Positions 20,131-30,493 are shown, counted from the stretch's first letter. The stretch: DNA of 64,000 nucleotides from Labilibaculum manganireducens (GCF_002843385.1 NZ_MVDE01000005.1:62001-126000), one strand, 5' to 3'. Notes: generated by a model from the sequence alone, not told the origin. Numbers and translations: made by a program.

Positions 20131-21234
20131 CTAGTTTAATTCCAAATAAGGAGTCAATTTTAAAAATATTGAATCGGGGATTAATTTATGAGTTTGCAAT
20201 TGATCAACAGAGGTAAAATTGCCATTTCGCTCTCGATAACGGATAATATCTTTTGCGGTTCGTTGATTGATATAAGGGTGTTTTTTTAATCGCAGCGCAT
20301 CAAAAGAATTTATCATTAGCCTTCTGATAGAAATTGAATCGACACAAATACTGGATTCGATTCGAATCAATTTTTCTTTTGATATACCGTAAACTTCCAG
20401 CAATTGATCTTTCGAAACAAATCCGCCCAACAAATCCCGATACTTAACAATTCGCAATGAAAGCACAGAACCGATTCCCGGTAATTGCTTTAGTTGATTC
20501 GTATCAGAACTATTAAGTTGAACAAGTATTTTATTGGAAGGAATTTCACTATTAGATTTAACAACTATCTTCACATAAGGCAGAAGCTCCACAAACTTAA
20601 CAGAATCAAAACCATAAATCTTTTTTAAATCGGTTGCCTGCCTAAAATTTCCTCCGGCTGCTATATAATTTTTAATACGAATGCTTATCCTTTTATTAAC
20701 GCCTAAGCTATCCCATTCTTTCAAGGATATTACATTTGGATCAAAAGCAAATAGATTGTATTCTTTTCCAGTATTTATCCGGCTCTCTTTTTTAATATTT
20801 TCATCACCAGAAATACGAATGTAATTGCTTAATAACTCAAGGTCAGATTCATTAATTCCATAGATTTTAAGAAGATCAATTTTCGCCTTAAATTTTCCGC
20901 CTTTGTTTCTGAACTTAATTAGATTGTTGATTTGAAAAGAGGTCAAACCGAGATTGATCAGTTCTTCTTTACCCGCCTTATTGGGATCAAAGAAATCTAA
21001 ATTCGCAATTTTAATTTGCTCCTTCTTATTTACTTCTTTATTTTCAATCAAAGAGATAAGACTATCAATTTGGTTTTGTTTTTTTCGATCAATTACAAAT
21101 TCAGAAGCTTCGCCGGACTTAAAAAAAAAAGGTGAAAAGTACATTACCATCAACAATACAACCAGTATTATTATACCATTTCTCTCTGAAGCTGAATAAG
21201 AAAAATATTCTCTAAAAATGTGTTTAAATTTCAT
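20131..21234 (-). CDS. Helix-hairpin-helix (ComEA-like) repeat protein, membrane anchored
   Basis: A 367-residue protein with one N-terminal transmembrane segment (about residues 18-34, GIIILVVLLMVMYFSPFFF) followed by at least three repeats of a helix-hairpin-helix unit. Each has the form L-G-[IV]...I.KYR...GGF.S..QLL.VYGI..E. The best unit is KQLPGIGSVLSLRIVKYRDL near residue 253. ComEA-type HHH domains bind DNA non-specifically, and a role in DNA uptake or envelope-associated DNA binding is possible but unproved. It follows the sodium symporter gene with a 51-base gap. Confidence 0.75.
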   Translation of the reverse strand: MKFKHIFREYFSYSASERNGIIILVVLLMVMYFSPFFFKSGEASEFVIDRKKQNQIDSLISLIENKEVNKKEQIKIANLDFFDPNKAGKEELINLGLTSFQINNLIKFRNKGGKFKAKIDLLKIYGINESDLELLSNYIRISGDENIKKESRINTGKEYNLFAFDPNVISLKEWDSLGVNKRISIRIKNYIAAGGNFRQATDLKKIYGFDSVKFVELLPYVKIVVKSNSEIPSNKILVQLNSSDTNQLKQLPGIGSVLSLRIVKYRDLLGGFVSKDQLLEVYGISKEKLIRIESSICVDSISIRRLMINSFDALRLKKHPYINQRTAKDIIRYRERNGNFTSVDQLQTHKLIPDSIFLKLTPYLELN

Positions 21235-21285
21235 CGGTATTGAAGTGTGCGATTAACACTTAACAATATCGCATTATTATGACAG

Positions 21286-22653
21286 TTATCCAAAATTAAA
21301 CAGGCCTAATCCATGTAAGAAAACTATTGCGATGGCACCTGGAGCTATAAACTTCACCAAGAAAATGAACACTGCGAGTAACCAATTTACGATACTTGCT
21401 CCTTTTGCCAACTCCTTTTCTATTTTTTTTCTTCCTAAATACCACCCTACAAATAAGGAGATAAATAGTCCTCCAAGCGGAAGAAGTATATTGGCTGAAA
21501 TCCAATCCAACAAATCAAAAAAGTTCAAACCAAACATTGTGTACTCTTTTAACACTCCCATTGACAAAGAACAAAATACTCCAATAACAGAAATCATTAC
21601 AGTTGCTAAAATAGTTGAAAAATTCCGTTTCAAATTAAGTTCTTCCCGAAAATACGCCACCACAACTTCGAGTATTGATATTGACGACGTTAAGGCAGCA
21701 ACTGTTAGTAAGAGAAAAAACAAAATTGCAAAGAAGAAACCACCTGGCATTTGCTGAAAAACATTGGGCAAGGTAATAAATACAAGGCCTGGACCACTAC
21801 TCGGCTCAATTCCAAATGCAAATACCGCAGGAAAAATTGCTATTCCTGCTAATATTGCAATCACAGTATCAGCAATAGTAACCTGAAGAGCTGTAACAGC
21901 AATATTATTCTTATCATCAATGTAAGAGCCATAAGTTACCAGTGTTCCCATCCCCAAACTCAAAGAAAAAAACGCATGCCCCAAAGCACTCAAGATTCCA
22001 TCTCCTGTCAGTTTTGAAAAATCAGGGTTAAAAAGAAACCTTAACCCTTCTGAAGCACCATCAAGGGTAACCGACCTAATACAAAGAACAATGATTATCA
22101 CAACAAGAAGTGGCATCAGGAACTTGGCATATTTTTCAATTCCATCTTTTACACCAATTATTACGATCGCCATTGTCATGACCATAAATAAAAGCTGATA
22201 TAGAATTGGTGATACAGGACTCTCAATAAAATTCACAAACATGGACTCCATCTCATTTGGACTCTTTGCAGCGAAACTACCTGTGGCAGCCTTAACAATG
22301 TAATCGATACTCCAACCTGCAACAACCCCATAAAATGCCAAAATCATTACTGCAGCAGCAACACCAAGCATTCCTACAAGTTTCCATGGAGAATTTGGAG
22401 CTAAATACTTAAAGGCTCCGAATACATTTCGTCTGGATTTACGTCCAATTGCCAATTCAGAGAGCATAACAGGCAATCCAATAAGAGCTATAAATCCTAA
22501 ATACACAAATAAAAATGCGGCTCCACCATATACTCCGGTGATGTATGGAAACTTCCAGATATTCCCCAAACCAACAGCAGAGCCAGCCGCAGCCGCAATT
22601 ACACCAAATTTACTTGAAAACACATCGCGGGAAGAGAGCTTATCTTTATTCAT
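21286..22653 (-). CDS. Sodium-dependent transporter, neurotransmitter:sodium symporter (SNF/NSS) family
   Basis: Inner-membrane symporter of 455 residues with about 12 hydrophobic segments, homologous in type to LeuT/MhsT, which import amino acids with Na+. The family start FSSKFGVIAAAAGSAVGLGN is followed by IWKFPYITGVYGGAAFLFVY, the conserved TM1 unwound region. TM6 is represented by LGHAFFSLSLGMGTLVTYGS, and TM8 carries FFLLLTVAALTSSISILEVV. The substrate cannot be predicted. It stands alone between fbaA and the HHH gene. Confidence 0.9.
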   Translation of the reverse strand: MNKDKLSSRDVFSSKFGVIAAAAGSAVGLGNIWKFPYITGVYGGAAFLFVYLGFIALIGLPVMLSELAIGRKSRRNVFGAFKYLAPNSPWKLVGMLGVAAAVMILAFYGVVAGWSIDYIVKAATGSFAAKSPNEMESMFVNFIESPVSPILYQLLFMVMTMAIVIIGVKDGIEKYAKFLMPLLVVIIIVLCIRSVTLDGASEGLRFLFNPDFSKLTGDGILSALGHAFFSLSLGMGTLVTYGSYIDDKNNIAVTALQVTIADTVIAILAGIAIFPAVFAFGIEPSSGPGLVFITLPNVFQQMPGGFFFAILFFLLLTVAALTSSISILEVVVAYFREELNLKRNFSTILATVMISVIGVFCSLSMGVLKEYTMFGLNFFDLLDWISANILLPLGGLFISLFVGWYLGRKKIEKELAKGASIVNWLLAVFIFLVKFIAPGAIAIVFLHGLGLFNFG

Positions 22654-22756
22654 TTGTTCTTTTTAGTTGCCTGCATTTTAATTCGAAGAATTCCAAATTT
22701 GCTAAAATTAACTTCAAATTCAAAAACACGATTGATGTTTAGAATCATTGAAAACA

Positions 22757-22783
22757 AAAAACCCGGAAAAAATCCGGGTTTTA
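22757..22783 (-). terminator. Terminator after fbaA
   Basis: A 9-bp stem AAAACCCGG / CCGGGTTTT with a seven-base loop lies 22 bases after the fbaA stop and runs into TTTTTTG on the minus strand. Confidence 0.85.
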
Positions 22784-22805
22784 AATATTTTGAGAGAAGG
22801 TAAAT

Positions 22806-23882
22806 TTAGTTACGTCCTACCCCATTTAAATCTTCGAAAGCCTTAACCAGTCTATTTTTCATAGAAACCTCACCTGCGCGCAACCATACACGGGGATCGT
22901 AATATTTCTTATTTGGCTTATCATCTCCTTCAGGGTTTCCAATTTGACCTTGCAGGTAATCGTGATTCTTAGCTTCGAAAGCACGAATTCCGTCCCAACA
23001 TGCCCACTGAGTATCAGTATCGATATTCATTTTAACAACTCCGTAAGAGATTGCTTCACGAATTTCTTCAACACTTGAACCTGATCCACCATGGAAAACA
23101 AAATCAACTGTATTTTTCGCAACTCCATATTTCTCTGAAATGAAAGATTGAGAATTCAATAGTATTTTTGGAGTTAAAACTACGTTACCTGGTTTATAAA
23201 CACCATGAACATTACCAAAAGAAGCAGCAATTGTAAAACGAGAAGAAACTTTTAATAACGTTTCGTAAGCCAATGCAACATCTGCAGGTTGTGTATACAA
23301 TAATGAGTTATCCATATCTGAATTATCAACACCATCTTCTTCTCCACCAGTACAGCCTAATTCAATTTCAATGGTCATACCCATTTTATCCATACGCTCT
23401 AAATACTTAGCGCAAGTACCAATATTTTCTTCCAACGGCTCTTCAGATAAATCTAACATGTGTGAGCTAAATAATGGTTTTCCTGTTTCTGCAAAAAAGG
23501 TTTCACCTGCATCCAATAAACCATCGATCCAAGGAAGTAGTTTTTTAGCCGCATGATCGGTATGCAGAATAACTGGAATACCATAATGTTCTGCTACTGC
23601 GTGAACATATTTAGCACCTGCAACAGCACCAATAACAGCTGCACCTTGTCCTTCTGCAACAATTCCTTTTCCTGCGAAAAATGAAGCACCACCATTTGAG
23701 AACTGAATAATGATTGGGGAATTAACTTCACGTGCAGCCTCAAGAGCAGCATTGATTGAGTTGGTTCCAATAACATTTACAGCAGGAATAGCAAATCCTT
23801 CTTCTTTAGCAATTTGAAATAATTTTTGCACGTCGTTACCAGTTACAACACCTGGCTTAACTACATCTAATACTCGTTTCAT
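22806..23882 (-). CDS. fbaA: Class II fructose-bisphosphate aldolase
   Basis: Zinc-dependent aldolase of 358 residues that splits fructose 1,6-bisphosphate in glycolysis and works in reverse in gluconeogenesis. It is the E. coli FbaA-like long form. Motifs are YGIPVILHTDHAAKKLLPWI (zinc-binding His and catalytic Asp), MGMTIEIELGCTGGEEDGVD, FGNVHGVYKPGNVVL, and FVFHGGSGSSVEEIREAISY with the phosphate/zinc loop. It is transcribed alone and closed by a terminator. Confidence 0.97.
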   Translation of the reverse strand: MKRVLDVVKPGVVTGNDVQKLFQIAKEEGFAIPAVNVIGTNSINAALEAAREVNSPIIIQFSNGGASFFAGKGIVAEGQGAAVIGAVAGAKYVHAVAEHYGIPVILHTDHAAKKLLPWIDGLLDAGETFFAETGKPLFSSHMLDLSEEPLEENIGTCAKYLERMDKMGMTIEIELGCTGGEEDGVDNSDMDNSLLYTQPADVALAYETLLKVSSRFTIAASFGNVHGVYKPGNVVLTPKILLNSQSFISEKYGVAKNTVDFVFHGGSGSSVEEIREAISYGVVKMNIDTDTQWACWDGIRAFEAKNHDYLQGQIGNPEGDDKPNKKYYDPRVWLRAGEVSMKNRLVKAFEDLNGVGRN

Positions 23883-24008
23883 AATAATATTTTTTATCGG
23901 ATAGTTCTAAATAAAATCGGCTGGGAAGTCAATTTGCCACGAAGTTAAAAAGAAATTATAGATTTTGCACTGTTTTGGATATAAGAAAATTACGCAAACG
24001 AATGCGAT

Positions 24009-26402
24009 TTAAAAAGGATATCCAATTCCAATATTAAAGGTAAGTTGACTAAATTTAAACGGACGGTGAGCAATAATCCACCTTTCCCCAACTCCTAAAG
24101 AAGGATCGTGTAATTTTAAACCTAAATCAATACGGAAAAGAATAAAATTCAAATCAACACGAGTTCCAAAGCCTGTTCCTAAGGCAATTTCTTTATAAAA
24201 CCTGTCAAATTTAAAATCAGCTCCAACACGATCATCTTTTTTCGAGATTGCCCAAATATTACCGGCATCTACAAATAGGGCTCCTTCCAAAACCCAGAAT
24301 AATTTAAAACGATATTCCAAATTGGCTTCAAGTTTTAAATCTGCCGAATTGTTTGGATAAATTGCTGCATCATCTGAAGAATATGAGCCCGGACCTAATG
24401 AACGTACTTGCCAAGCTCTTATACCATTTGCTCCACCTGAAAAATAACTCTTCTCAAATGGTAATACCTCTAAGTTTCCATAAGGCAAACCCGCCCCAAG
24501 AAAAACCCGATAAACCATTGTATTAGCTTTATTGATGTGATGACTAAACCGATATTCAATATCACTCTTTAAATACTGGGCAAATCGAATTCCAATAAAA
24601 TCATAATAGGTACCTTCTATATTCCCCGAATCGTTGTAGTCATTTTTTTCAGTTTTCCCAATCAACCTATTAATTGCTTTAAGGCTATTTCCTGCCGACT
24701 CAAAATTAAATCTGAGGTAATTATAATCCCCAGGCATATTAATGTTCTGATCATTATATATCAATGAATACCTACTGGTAGTAATTACGTGATCTGTAAA
24801 TGAATTTTTAATGTATAAATTACTTATTGATCCCAGAAAATCTTCACTTAAGTTTTTAACGTCAACAAAATTCAACTCTACCAGATTAAGTGTGTGTTGT
24901 AAGTATTTTGAAGACTTCCAGACATAACCAAAACTAGCATCGGCAATAGTTCGGGTATAATCAGGTCGTTCCTGAAAATTATACGACAAAGAAAATACTG
25001 TTTTAGGATTGTAAGATTTTCTGAATTTCTCGGCAGTTAACAAAGGCAATAAAAATTTCGGAATGCTCAGTTTTGATTCAACTCCGTATTCCGACGAACT
25101 AAAATTTGTTTGCTCATTAGATTTTAAGGTTTCCTTCGCTGTTGAAAATTGCAGATCAAAAATTTCTGCCCCACCAAATAAATTTTTGTGCTGGTAATTT
25201 AAATTTCCAGCAAATCCAATATTCCCGGATGAATTAGTTCCTTCAAATTCGATGGAGTAAGACTGCTGATCGTGAGGAGTTAATTGAATAATGCAATTTA
25301 AACTGCCAAATTCCTCGTCATTAGATTCTAAATTTTCTTCAAATTTCACATTTAGAAACTTAAACTGACCTAAAGATTGCAGGCGGCTGTATGTTTGTTC
25401 TACTGATTTTAGATTGTAGAGTTCATTTTTACGAATCAATATAGAAGATAAGATTACGTCCGGCTTAATTTTAATCTTTTTCCTATAAATAAAACCAACT
25501 CCCTCATATTGAATGGTATCCAAATCCATTAAATACTTCTCATCATTCATCAACATCAACTTAGGATCGTACTCGGTAAATATTGATACTTTGTTGATTC
25601 TGTATTTTTTAACGGCTTTACTATCTTCAGGTGTTTTAACCCCAACAAAAACATCCATTTTGCTGGCTTTATTAGTACTATCCATAATAAAATGAATGTA
25701 CTCTCTGGAAAAATTAAAGTACCCTTGATTCTTTAACAATTTTGAAATTCTGATCCTCTCCTTATTCAAAACGTCAGAATCCACTTTATCTCCTAACCGA
25801 ACATCTGAATTACTTTTATCGGAAACAATATATTTACGAATTAGAGTGGAATCAGACATCTCTCCCTTCTCCTGAAAAGGGGAAAGAAAATTATAAGGAA
25901 GTTCGTTTATTTCCCGATAAACATTCCGATAACGATAAGGTTCATTTGATTTTATAAAGTAATATACTTTGGCTTTTTTTCTTTTAAAGCTTACAGAATC
26001 CCTAACTTCGGCATTGAAGTAGCCTTTTTTCTGCAAATAAATCTCCAATTGCCGCAGAGACCGCTTTGTTTGAAAATCCTCATAAATAACCGGCTCCTCA
26101 CCAATTCTTCTTAACCATTTGTTAAATCCTTTCTCTTTATCCTTACCGGATAAATTATATAACCCCAAGTGGAATTTCCAAACACCTAAAATCTTTAAAT
26201 TAGGAGTTTGCTTTACATTGCGCTTTAATTCATTTGTTGGAATAGACTTATCGTCAGAATTAACAACAACCTTATTCAATAGATATTCACCTTCACCAAC
26301 ATATTTTGTAGTAGAACAAGCACCTAATAATAAAAGCAGGCCTGCCAAAAAAAATAAAATAGGGAAATTATAACTACTTTTGTATTTCTCGTATGATTTC
26401 AA
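24009..26402 (-). CDS. tamL: TamL-type Omp85 outer-membrane lipoprotein
   Basis: Bacteroidota version of the TamA/BamA outer-membrane insertase, 797 residues. The N terminus is a lipoprotein signal peptide with lipobox LLGACS (Cys about 29), which distinguishes TamL from TamA. POTRA-like repeats fill about residues 30-370 (for example FQTKRSLRQLEIYLQKKGYF), and a 16-strand Omp85 barrel follows, with KSYFSGGANGIRAWQVRSLG as the strand/loop motif. It ends in the terminal-Phe barrel signal FNIGIGYPF. Divergent pairing with an SpoU methyltransferase gene is a setting I recall for Bacteroidota. The partner TamB is not in the window. Confidence 0.88.
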   Translation of the reverse strand: MKSYEKYKSSYNFPILFFLAGLLLLLGACSTTKYVGEGEYLLNKVVVNSDDKSIPTNELKRNVKQTPNLKILGVWKFHLGLYNLSGKDKEKGFNKWLRRIGEEPVIYEDFQTKRSLRQLEIYLQKKGYFNAEVRDSVSFKRKKAKVYYFIKSNEPYRYRNVYREINELPYNFLSPFQEKGEMSDSTLIRKYIVSDKSNSDVRLGDKVDSDVLNKERIRISKLLKNQGYFNFSREYIHFIMDSTNKASKMDVFVGVKTPEDSKAVKKYRINKVSIFTEYDPKLMLMNDEKYLMDLDTIQYEGVGFIYRKKIKIKPDVILSSILIRKNELYNLKSVEQTYSRLQSLGQFKFLNVKFEENLESNDEEFGSLNCIIQLTPHDQQSYSIEFEGTNSSGNIGFAGNLNYQHKNLFGGAEIFDLQFSTAKETLKSNEQTNFSSSEYGVESKLSIPKFLLPLLTAEKFRKSYNPKTVFSLSYNFQERPDYTRTIADASFGYVWKSSKYLQHTLNLVELNFVDVKNLSEDFLGSISNLYIKNSFTDHVITTSRYSLIYNDQNINMPGDYNYLRFNFESAGNSLKAINRLIGKTEKNDYNDSGNIEGTYYDFIGIRFAQYLKSDIEYRFSHHINKANTMVYRVFLGAGLPYGNLEVLPFEKSYFSGGANGIRAWQVRSLGPGSYSSDDAAIYPNNSADLKLEANLEYRFKLFWVLEGALFVDAGNIWAISKKDDRVGADFKFDRFYKEIALGTGFGTRVDLNFILFRIDLGLKLHDPSLGVGERWIIAHRPFKFSQLTFNIGIGYPF

Positions 26403-26436
26403 ATATAATAACAGTATTATTCGGTTTAAAATACGA

Positions 26437-26444
26437 CAAAGATA
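26437..26444 (-). promoter_or_regulatory. Candidate -7 box of tamL
   Basis: TATCTTTG on the minus strand lies 35 bases before the tamL ATG. A TTG at the right distance is not seen, so this is only a partial match. Confidence 0.4.
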
Positions 26445-26510
26445 CTTAACTTCAATGATATATTCTTGGCTTTAACAGCCTTTAAATGATAATTTTTCAA
26501 AATAAAAACC

Positions 26511-27281
26511 GTGCTATCCAAAAATCAAATCAAACTGATAACCAGCCTTCAACAGAAAAAATACAGGGATCAGCATCAGCTTTTCGTAGCAGAAGGAAAT
26601 AAATTAGTATCAGATCTTGTTGAGGCGAAAACCGAAGTTGAATTTCTTATTTACACCAAAGAATGGAAAGAATGTAATTCTATTTACAACAAAGCAAAAA
26701 TCAACAATCGTATTGAAACAGATGCGACTCAAATAAAAAAAATCAGCTCTTTAAAAACACCGTCAACGGTAGTTGCTGTTTTTAAAATCCCATCTCAACT
26801 TATAAACGAAACAGTCATTCAGGATTCATTGTCTTTGATTCTTGATGATGTTCAGGATCCCGGAAATTTGGGTACCATAATAAGAATAGCCGACTGGTTT
26901 GGTATAAAGCATATATTCTGTTCTCGCAACACCGTCGATCTTTACAATTCAAAAGTGATTCAAGCTACCATGGGAGCCATTTCAAATGTAAATATCATCT
27001 ATACAGATCTTGAAAAATTAATTTTGAAATATAAAACACCTGATTTCCCTGTTTACGGTACCTTTCTTGAAGGAGAAATCATCTACAATTGTCAACTTCA
27101 GAAAAAGGGATTTATCATTATGGGAAATGAAGGAAAAGGTGTTTCTGAAACGATTCAAAAGTTAGTAACCAACAAACTCTACATTCCTGATTTCCCAAAT
27201 GGACAAGCCACTTCAGAGTCTCTTAACGTATCAGTTGCGGCCTCTATTATTTGTTCAGAATTCAGGAGACAAGAATTCTAG
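26511..27281 (+). CDS. RNA 2'-O-methyltransferase, TrmH/SpoU family
   Basis: SPOUT-fold methyltransferase of 256 residues that probably methylates a ribose in rRNA or tRNA. The start is GTG at 26511. The N-terminal substrate-binding domain has KKYRDQHQLFVAEGNKLVSD. The catalytic domain has the three SpoU motifs: DDVQDPGNLGTIIRIADWFG, KGFIIMGNEGKGVSE and IPDFPNGQATSESLNVSVAA, the last forming the trefoil-knot SAM site. It is convergent with the FAD oxidoreductase, with the two stop codons directly abutting. The target nucleoside cannot be told. Confidence 0.9.
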   Translation: MLSKNQIKLITSLQQKKYRDQHQLFVAEGNKLVSDLVEAKTEVEFLIYTKEWKECNSIYNKAKINNRIETDATQIKKISSLKTPSTVVAVFKIPSQLINETVIQDSLSLILDDVQDPGNLGTIIRIADWFGIKHIFCSRNTVDLYNSKVIQATMGAISNVNIIYTDLEKLILKYKTPDFPVYGTFLEGEIIYNCQLQKKGFIIMGNEGKGVSETIQKLVTNKLYIPDFPNGQATSESLNVSVAASIICSEFRRQEF

Positions 27282-28850
27282 TTATTTATTCGGATTTTGA
27301 TATCTGTCGAATGCATCGGCACATTGCTCTCCGTCCATTGCTGCAGATACGATTCCTCCGGCATAACCAGCACCTTCGCCACAAGGAAACAAGCCTTCAA
27401 TTCGGATGTGCTGAAAACTTTCTCTTTCTCTGGGAATTCGCACAGGTGATGATGTTCTTGACTCTACACCCAAAATTACGGCCTCATTAGTCAGAAAACC
27501 TTTGGACTTTTGCCCAAACACTTTAAATCCCTCCTGCAAACGGAATCGAATATGCTCCGGCAACCACTCATGCATGGGAGAAGATACAATTCCAGGTTGA
27601 TAAGACGTTTTGGGTAAAGAACTACTCTTTTTCCCATTCACAAAATCGTTCATTCGTTGAGCAGGAGCGGTTAAATTTTCGCCACCTTCAACAAATGCTC
27701 TTTCTTCCAATTCTTCCTGAAAATACAAACCCGCCAAAGCACCATATTGCTGATACTCTTTCAAATCCCGAGTGCGAATTTCAACAGCCATACCCGAATT
27801 TGCAAAAGCTGTATTTCTATTCGAAGAAGACATTCCGTTAACAACCTGTTGTCTGTCTCCTGTTGCTGCAGGAACAATTACGCCTCCCGGACACATGCAA
27901 AATGAGTACACACCCCGGTCTTCCACCTGATGGACAAAACTGTAACTTGCTGCAGGAAGATAATCACCCCGCCCTGCAGGATTGTGATATTGAATTTGAT
28001 CAATCAACTCTTGCGAATGCTCAATTCGAACGCCCATTGCAAATGATTTAGCCTCTATCTCAATTCCCCGTTTGTGGAGCTTTCGATATACATCACGGGC
28101 AGAATGGCCTGTTGCCAGTATTACTCCCTCTCCAACAATTTCCTCACCACTTTCAGTAATAACACCACAAATTCGATCGCCTTCCAAAACATAATCAACC
28201 ACCTTCGTTGAAAAATGTACCTGTCCACCAGCTTTTAGAATATTTTCACGTATTCGAACAATTACCTTTGGCAGAACATCAGTACCAATGTGTGGATGTG
28301 CATCAAATAAAATGTCATCCTGAGCACCATGAAAATGTAAAACGTTCAAAATTTTCTTAAGATCTCCACGCTTCTTGGAGCGAGTATACAATTTACCGTC
28401 GGAGAATGTTCCTGCTCCTCCTTCGCCAAAACTATAATTAGAGTCCGGATTTACATTTCGAGTCCGATGTAATTCTCCCAAATCTTTCTTTCTGTCCTCA
28501 ACACTTTTGCCTCTTTCCAAAACAATTGGCTGATATCCCAGTTCAATTAATCGAAGAGCGGCAAACAAACCTGCGGGTCCTGCACCAACCACAATCACTT
28601 TCTTTTCACCTGCAACATTAGAATAATCGAATGCAAATTCTTCGGATTGAGGGAATTCTCCCCCACAGGCAACACGAAACCGAAGATTAACTAAAATGTT
28701 TCTCCGACGTGCGTCAATCGATTTTCTCAGAATTTTTATTCCATGAATCTGCGAAACATTCACACCTAATTTTTTAGCTAAAATAGGTAGGTAATATTTT
28801 TTGTCTGAAGCATCCTTCGGACTTAATACTATATCTAATTCGGTAATCAT
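27282..28850 (-). CDS. FAD-dependent oxidoreductase (COG2509-type dehydrogenase)
   Basis: Flavoprotein of 522 residues of a widespread uncharacterised family. A small N-terminal domain (about residues 1-85) precedes the Rossmann FAD motif VIVVGAGPAGLFAALRLIEL. Further marks are NYSFGEGGAGTFSDGKLYTR, IGTDVLPKVIVRIRENILKA, ILATGHSARDVYRKLHKRGI, FCMCPGGVIVPAATGDRQQV and the C-terminal FAD-closing GLFPCGEGAGYAGGIVSAAM. The reaction is unknown. The porT and ubiE genes follow upstream on the same strand. Confidence 0.85.
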   Translation of the reverse strand: MITELDIVLSPKDASDKKYYLPILAKKLGVNVSQIHGIKILRKSIDARRRNILVNLRFRVACGGEFPQSEEFAFDYSNVAGEKKVIVVGAGPAGLFAALRLIELGYQPIVLERGKSVEDRKKDLGELHRTRNVNPDSNYSFGEGGAGTFSDGKLYTRSKKRGDLKKILNVLHFHGAQDDILFDAHPHIGTDVLPKVIVRIRENILKAGGQVHFSTKVVDYVLEGDRICGVITESGEEIVGEGVILATGHSARDVYRKLHKRGIEIEAKSFAMGVRIEHSQELIDQIQYHNPAGRGDYLPAASYSFVHQVEDRGVYSFCMCPGGVIVPAATGDRQQVVNGMSSSNRNTAFANSGMAVEIRTRDLKEYQQYGALAGLYFQEELEERAFVEGGENLTAPAQRMNDFVNGKKSSSLPKTSYQPGIVSSPMHEWLPEHIRFRLQEGFKVFGQKSKGFLTNEAVILGVESRTSSPVRIPRERESFQHIRIEGLFPCGEGAGYAGGIVSAAMDGEQCADAFDRYQNPNK

Positions 28851-28879
28851 TCTAAGAAAATATTATGAGATGAAAATCC

Positions 28880-29584
28880 CTATTCGAAATGAAAGGAAAG
28901 AGTAATGATTTTAGAATTCACTTTCCTAAAAGCATCGGTGTAAGCTTCATATCCCGGATTATCAATATCATATTCATGATTCATAATATCCTTTAATCCG
29001 ATTGCAAATTTCAATTCAGTCGCAAGCTTAAAATAGGGTAAATAAAAATCGATCCCCGCTCCCAACTCTAAATACATATCTGTGTTTTTGAGCCTCACCA
29101 GCATATCGTTTTCCGGATCTAAAGCATCCTGCGATTGCACATCAATTTTAAAACTTGCACCTCCAATTAAATAAGGACGATAATTATTCAGCCGTCTGGC
29201 TCTATATTTTAGCAATAAAGGAAGATTTACTAATACAGATTCAACATTAACCTCTTCCACATCCAGATTAGAATATCTTATGGTTCGCTGTCCAAATTCC
29301 AAGCCAGGCAAAAATCGCAGAGACCAATCTTCGTGCAAACGTAAATCAGAAACAATTCCAACCGTAAAGCCCGGAGAGAAAACAACCTGTTCTGCACGGG
29401 CATCACCTTTCCCGGAATTATATATCGCAAAATCCATGCTGTTCACACCCAAAGTAAACCCAAAATGCAACCATTTCTGATCTATTTTTTGATAGTTTAA
29501 AATGCTCTCGGCTTTATATCCTCTCTGTGAAAAACAGGATAAAAAGCTAAGCAATAACAACAGTATAAATAGTATTCTTTTCAA
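28880..29584 (-). CDS. porT: Type IX secretion system protein PorT
   Basis: Outer-membrane beta-barrel protein required for the type IX secretion system in Bacteroidota. The protein has 234 residues with a signal peptide (ILFILLLLLSFLSCFSQ), then QKWLHFGFTLGVNSMDFAIY, which matches the conserved N-terminal strand of the PorT/SprT family, and a series of beta strands ending in KIITLSFHFE. The gene lies 41 bases after ubiE, and the ubiE-porT pair is known from gliding and periodontal Bacteroidota. Its presence suggests the organism secretes proteins by T9SS. Confidence 0.85.
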   Translation of the reverse strand: MKRILFILLLLLSFLSCFSQRGYKAESILNYQKIDQKWLHFGFTLGVNSMDFAIYNSGKGDARAEQVVFSPGFTVGIVSDLRLHEDWSLRFLPGLEFGQRTIRYSNLDVEEVNVESVLVNLPLLLKYRARRLNNYRPYLIGGASFKIDVQSQDALDPENDMLVRLKNTDMYLELGAGIDFYLPYFKLATELKFAIGLKDIMNHEYDIDNPGYEAYTDAFRKVNSKIITLSFHFE

Positions 29585-29625
29585 ATTTCGGAATGCTTTT
29601 AAGTATAAACCTACAAAATACTCTT

Positions 29626-30354
29626 TTATTGTACTGGTTTGGTTCCAATGTAAATAGAGGCAATTCCAAAACTCAACTTTATTTGCTCAACATCAACAAA
29701 ACCACAGGATTTATATATTTCCAGGAAATTCTCTCCATCAGGAAAAGCTCCTACAGATTCCGGTAAGTAGGTATATGCTGAACTGTCCTTAGAAACCATT
29801 TTACCCCAGAAAGGAAGTATATTAAAAAAGTAAAAATTGTAAAATTGTTTTACCGGAAAATTTTTAGGTTTTGAAAATTCAAGAACAACCACTTTTCCTC
29901 CCGGACGCACAACACGATTCATTTCTTGTAATCCTTTTTCTAAATTCTCGAAATTACGAACACCAAAAGCTACAGTTATTGCATCGAATGAGTTATCATC
30001 AAACTTAATATTTTCTGAATCTCCTTCAAATAATTCTATTTTATCCTGAAGATTTTTCTTGGCAATCTTCTCCCGGCCTACCGCAAGCATTTCAGTTGAA
30101 ATATCAATTCCTGTCACTTTATCAGGATTTAATTTCAAACAAGCCAAGGCAAAATCGCCCGTTCCTGTTGCAATATCCAAAAGTTGCCTGGGTTGAATGG
30201 ATTGTAATAATTTAACAGCTTTCCTTCTCCAAAGCTTATCAATTCCCATGGATAAAAAATGATTCAAAAAATCATATTTCCTTGCAATATTATTAAACAT
30301 CAGGGCAACCTGATCTTTTTTGCTTTTATCTAAATCTTTATAGGGATTTACCAC
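29626..30354 (-). CDS. ubiE: Demethylmenaquinone methyltransferase (UbiE/MenG)
   Basis: SAM-dependent C-methyltransferase of 242 residues that makes menaquinone from demethylmenaquinone. Motifs are MFNNIARKYDFLNHFLSMGI with DKLWRRKAVK, the SAM-binding LLDIATGTGDFALA, the family signature FDDNSFDAITVAFGVRNFEN, and MNRVVRPGGKVVVLEFSKP. It heads a short ubiE-porT unit. Confidence 0.96.
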   Translation of the reverse strand: MVNPYKDLDKSKKDQVALMFNNIARKYDFLNHFLSMGIDKLWRRKAVKLLQSIQPRQLLDIATGTGDFALACLKLNPDKVTGIDISTEMLAVGREKIAKKNLQDKIELFEGDSENIKFDDNSFDAITVAFGVRNFENLEKGLQEMNRVVRPGGKVVVLEFSKPKNFPVKQFYNFYFFNILPFWGKMVSKDSSAYTYLPESVGAFPDGENFLEIYKSCGFVDVEQIKLSFGIASIYIGTKPVQ

Positions 30355-30493
30355 GAATAAAAAAATCTAATGATTAAAATGTACAGCCCGCAGACCAATT
30401 TAATTATAAAGGCACAAATATAGTGAATGAAAAACAAAGAACCATTACTTGATTCTTTGTTAAAAAGTTAAACACTCATATTGTTCTAAAAAC